This document shows, one piece after another, positions 6,305-8,700 of a DNA stretch of 8,700 bases (positions are counted from its first letter, which is position 1; each line of letters opens with the position of its first letter). The notes beneath the pieces were generated by a model that was given only the letters and a program-made list of their open reading frames with translations, was not told the origin of the DNA and did not search any database. The translations under genes and the position numbers were made by a program. The DNA comes from Acholeplasma sp. (lineage in GTDB: Bacteria > Bacillota_I > Bacilli_A > Acholeplasmatales > Acholeplasmataceae): positions 1 through 8,700 of the forward strand of contig DURF01000110.1 in assembly GCA_012837395.1 (NCBI GenBank), given 5' to 3'.

Positions 6305-6313
6305 ATTATAACA
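6305..6313 (-). promoter_or_regulatory. Extended -10 promoter of truB-ribF
   Basis: TGT-TATAAT (minus strand, 6313-6305) is a consensus -10 with the TGn extension. The -35 position falls in the U-tract of the trxA terminator and shows no match. The predicted start is near 6298, leaving only about 10 nt before the TTG start codon. Confidence 0.6.
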
Positions 6314-6327
6314 TAATTTAGCCAAAT

Positions 6328-6352
6328 AAAAATCCCGCTTTAACGGGACTTT
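6328..6352 (-). terminator. Rho-independent terminator of trxA
   Basis: A stem of UCCCG (6348-6344) with CGGGA (6337-6333), extended by one G-U and three A-U pairs, closes a UUAAAG loop and runs into UUUUU (6332-6328). It begins 2 nt after the trxA stop and separates trxA from truB. Confidence 0.85.
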
Positions 6353-6354
6353 AA

Positions 6355-6666
6355 TTATTTTTGGCTGTTAATCCATTCTTCTACTTTTTGTTTTGGTTTA
6401 AAACCGACTGAACGATCTGTTTCTTTACCGTCTTTGAAGAATAAAACTGTAGGGATTGATTGTACACCTGCTTCAACTGCTAATTCACGGTGATCTTCAA
6501 TATTTACTCTTACAAATTCAACATCATCCATCTCATTACTAATTTGTTCTAAGACTGGTTTTAACATTTGACATGGTCCACACCAATCAGCATAATACTG
6601 TACTACAACATTTTGATTTTCACTTAAAATTTCATTAAATGGTTTATTTCCATAATCTTGTACCAT
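6355..6666 (-). CDS. trxA: Thioredoxin
   Basis: Small cytosolic dithiol reductant, recycled by thioredoxin reductase, that serves ribonucleotide reductase and other targets. It is 103 aa, the usual size for a single-domain thioredoxin, with no signal peptide. The active site is WCGPC at 28-32 within YADWCGPC, the cis-proline loop is SIPT at 70-73 (P72), and the C-terminal helix is PKQKVEEWIN. The ATG at 6666 is chosen because AGGA lies 9 nt upstream. An in-frame ATG three codons earlier (6675) abuts the ribosome binding site and cannot use it, and still earlier starts lie within the promoter. The gene has its own promoter just after the mutS2 stop and its own terminator. mutS2 and trxA also lie fairly close in Bacillus. 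Confidence 0.97.
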   Translation of the reverse strand: MVQDYGNKPFNEILSENQNVVVQYYADWCGPCQMLKPVLEQISNEMDDVEFVRVNIEDHRELAVEAGVQSIPTVLFFKDGKETDRSVGFKPKQKVEEWINSQK

Positions 6667-6694
6667 TAATATCATTCCTTTCTTTTCTATATTA

Positions 6695-6723
6695 ATTATA
6701 GATGAGTATTTTCTTATTATCAA
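6695..6723 (-). promoter_or_regulatory. Promoter of trxA
   Basis: Minus strand: -35 TTGATA (6723-6718), 17-bp spacer, -10 TATAAT (6700-6695), close to the primary sigma-factor consensus. It predicts a start near 6688 and a leader of about 22 nt carrying AAAGGA. The -35 lies half within a perfect 10-bp palindrome, ATCAATTGAT (6719-6728). No terminator is visible between mutS2 and this promoter, so readthrough from mutS2 is likely too. Confidence 0.75.
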
Positions 6724-6731
6724 TTGATTTG

Positions 6732-8700
6732 CTACTTCAAAGTAATAATTGTAACCCCTGCTAAGCCCTCACCTTCACGACCTAATCTAGACGATTTTAT
6801 TAAGTTTGATTTTTTAATATAGTTATCAACAGCCTTTTTAACAGCACCTGTACCAAAGCCGTGAATTATTGTTAAACTTCTAATATTACTTAAAAGTGCT
6901 CGATCAATTGCTTTATCTAATTCTTCATTAACTTCTTCAAATCTAAAGCCTCTTAAATCAACACTTAAATTTGCACTTTTATCGTAATCATGACTTGCTT
7001 GTTTGCTTACCTTTTGCTTAACAACTTTTGGTTTTTCTTTTTTAGTTTCTTTAACTAATTCAATATCTTCTTTTTTAAATTCTAATTCAAAAATTCCAAA
7101 CTTAACCAAATATTTATTATTAGTAATACTTAAAACATAACCATATTGACTATATGAACTAATATAAACATGATCACCAACATTAATTTTTTCTTCATTT
7201 TTAATAATCTTTTTATCTAAGGGAGTATTGATTGCTCCTTTTAGACTAGCAATATGATGTTTTTTAGTAAGTTCATCCTCTTCAACTATTTTTATTAATT
7301 CATTAACTTCTTTAGTTTTTTCTTGCCATTTTTTTTCTTCATTTAATCTAATCTTTTTTAAAACATCGTTTTGTTCACTAATAAGTCTATCTTTTGTAGT
7401 ATTTAAATCTTTAAGTTTTTCTTGATAAGATAATTCTAATTCACTTAATCTTTTCTTTTCTTCATTTAAAGCTTGTTTTTCGCTACTTAATTTATCAATA
7501 ATTTTCGCAAGTTCAGTTTCTCTTTTCATAAAGTTAAAATTCGCTTCTTCAATAACTGATTTTTTCATACCTAATCTCTCGGCTATAAGTCTGGCATGAG
7601 ATTGACCAATAATACCATGTTCTAAGTAATAAAGTGGCTTTAACGTCTTTTCATCAAAAGCAACACTAGCAAGGCTTATTTCTGATTTTTCATAAGCATA
7701 AGTTTTTAATTCTGAAAAGTGCGATGTCACAATTAATCTAATATCTTTCTTTTGAAACTCTTCAATAATTGCAATCGCAAGAGCAACCCCTTCATTTGGA
7801 TCAGTTCCACTTCCAAGTTCATCAAGTAAGACAAGGGAGTTATCAGTTAAATTATCAATAAAACTAATGATTTTAGATATATGTGATGAAAAGGTTGAAA
7901 GTGAGTTTATAATTGATTGCTCATCACCAATATCTATAAAAACATTATTAAAAACTGCAAGCTCACTTTCTATATTTACAGGAACTAATATTCCTGATTG
8001 AATCATCATAGTAAGTAGACCAACTGTCTTTAATGTAACAGTTTTACCTCCAGTATTAGGCCCAGTAATTAAAAGTGTATTATTTTCTTTATTTAGTGAT
8101 AAATCAATTGGAACTACTTCATCTTTAGGTAGTAGGGGATGTTTTGCTTTTATTAAGTTTATTTTCCCTAAATTATTAATATGAGGTTTAATATAATCGT
8201 TTTTTAATGAATATCTAGCTTTTGCATTAATAATATCTAAGTTTATTAAACAATTAAAATCTTCTAACAAAATATCATAACTACTATTTACAATATTAGT
8301 TAAATTACTTAATATCTTAATTATTTCTTTATTTTCTAATATTTTATTCAATTCAATATCAGCCATAATTTGTAGACTTACTTCAGGTTCAATAAAAACT
8401 GTTTGTTTTGAGGCTGAAATATCGTGAATAACACCTTTAACTTTATTTTTAAAACCCTCTTTAACAGCTAAACAGCTTCTACCATTTCTAACAACTACAA
8501 CCGCTTCACTTAAATAATCACTATATTTTTTTAATAACTCGTTCATTCTTTTAGTTAAATTTGCATCTAAGTTACGGATTTTAATTCTAATATCTTTTAA
8601 ATCTTTTGTCGCCGTATCATATATTTCACCATAATCATTAAAAGTATCATTTAAATTATTATAAAGTTTATTATGATTAGATATATTTATTAAAGGTTTA
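6732..8700 (-). CDS. mutS2: MutS2-family ATPase with C-terminal Smr domain (N-terminus outside window)
   Basis: MutS-like ABC-type ATPase lacking the mismatch-recognition domain. Family members suppress recombination in some bacteria and, in Bacillus subtilis (also named RqcU), act on collided ribosomes. The frame is open to the right edge; the 51 codons before the ATG at 8546 encode typical MutS2 sequence (for example DYGEIYDTATKDLKIRI), so that ATG is internal. About 655 residues are visible, and some 120-130 are missing against a usual length near 780. In order: RNGRSCLAVKEGFK and the ISASKQTVFIEPEV region; Walker A GPNTGGKT (8063-8040); STFSSHISK (about 7900-7874); Walker B LVLLDELGSGTDPNEG (about 7838-7792); VTSHFSEL (about 7731-7708); a coiled coil (about 7560-7290); a KOW-like beta segment (about 7190-7060); and the Smr domain with VDLRG and HGFGTG (6863-6846). 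ATPase and Smr motifs are intact. The stop is TAG, and trxA follows after 65 nt. Confidence 0.97.
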   Translation of the reverse strand, partial: KPLINISNHNKLYNNLNDTFNDYGEIYDTATKDLKDIRIKIRNLDANLTKRMNELLKKYSDYLSEAVVVVRNGRSCLAVKEGFKNKVKGVIHDISASKQTVFIEPEVSLQIMADIELNKILENKEIIKILSNLTNIVNSSYDILLEDFNCLINLDIINAKARYSLKNDYIKPHINNLGKINLIKAKHPLLPKDEVVPIDLSLNKENNTLLITGPNTGGKTVTLKTVGLLTMMIQSGILVPVNIESELAVFNNVFIDIGDEQSIINSLSTFSSHISKIISFIDNLTDNSLVLLDELGSGTDPNEGVALAIAIIEEFQKKDIRLIVTSHFSELKTYAYEKSEISLASVAFDEKTLKPLYYLEHGIIGQSHARLIAERLGMKKSVIEEANFNFMKRETELAKIIDKLSSEKQALNEEKKRLSELELSYQEKLKDLNTTKDRLISEQNDVLKKIRLNEEKKWQEKTKEVNELIKIVEEDELTKKHHIASLKGAINTPLDKKIIKNEEKINVGDHVYISSYSQYGYVLSITNNKYLVKFGIFELEFKKEDIELVKETKKEKPKVVKQKVSKQASHDYDKSANLSVDLRGFRFEEVNEELDKAIDRALLSNIRSLTIIHGFGTGAVKKAVDNYIKKSNLIKSSRLGREGEGLAGVTIITLK

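Noticed and set aside
6667..6723. TTG at 6723 or ATG at 6675 as the start of trxA
   Set aside because: The first lies in the -35 element of a clear promoter. The second abuts the AGGA site. ATG 6666 gives the normal thioredoxin length.
8544..8546. ATG at 8546 as the start of mutS2
   Set aside because: The frame stays open to the right edge and the 51 preceding codons encode conserved MutS2 sequence, so the true start is outside the window.

Overview
This is a low-GC chromosomal window of housekeeping genes from a low-GC Gram-positive relative. The gene set and the B-type RNase P RNA fit a standard-code member of the Mollicutes or a close sister lineage (Acholeplasma- or Izemoplasma-like), but the exact taxon cannot be fixed from the sequence. 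Every tryptophan codon I checked is TGG. The eight genes end in six TAA and two TAG, with no TGA stop, so nothing requires UGA to be reassigned. I found no mobile element, CRISPR array, tRNA or phage-like gene.

Layout. Positions 1-1113 (+) hold the C-terminal 370 residues of a P2A calcium-type P-type ATPase that enters from the left edge. It meets everything else head-on: its terminator (1122-1150) lies 3 nt from the oppositely oriented terminator of the RNase P RNA gene (1154-1176). All other genes are on the minus strand. Read in their transcription direction from the right edge they are mutS2 (5'-truncated by the window), trxA, truB, ribF, darA (PII-like c-di-AMP receptor), rpsO, pnp and rnpB. 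Apart from the rnpB region at 1114-1545, no stretch of more than 300 bases lacks a protein gene.

How the genes work together. truB-ribF-rpsO-pnp is the conserved translation and RNA-processing block of Firmicutes, where it normally follows nusA-infB-rbfA. Here it is cut off from that upstream part, placed behind mutS2-trxA, and has darA inserted between ribF and rpsO. truB and ribF are tightly coupled: the ribF Shine-Dalgarno (SD) sequence overlaps the truB stop. The other genes appear to have their own promoters. Five of the six promoter candidates I see carry an extended -10 (TGn before TATAAT or TAAAAT); the trxA promoter instead has a good -35 with 17-bp spacing. The pnp and rnpB genes, both for RNA processing, are 15 nt apart, and the rnpB promoter starts immediately after the pnp stop.

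Start corrections. truB most likely starts at a TTG (6288), ribF at ATG 5426 and trxA at ATG 6666. The mutS2 reading frame continues to the right edge, so the ATG at 8546 is internal.

Overall this is an ordinary core-genome region. The points most worth a second look are regulatory and local: the structured rpsO leader with a possible tiny leader peptide, the placement and altered ligand-site residues of DarA, and the very short leaders.
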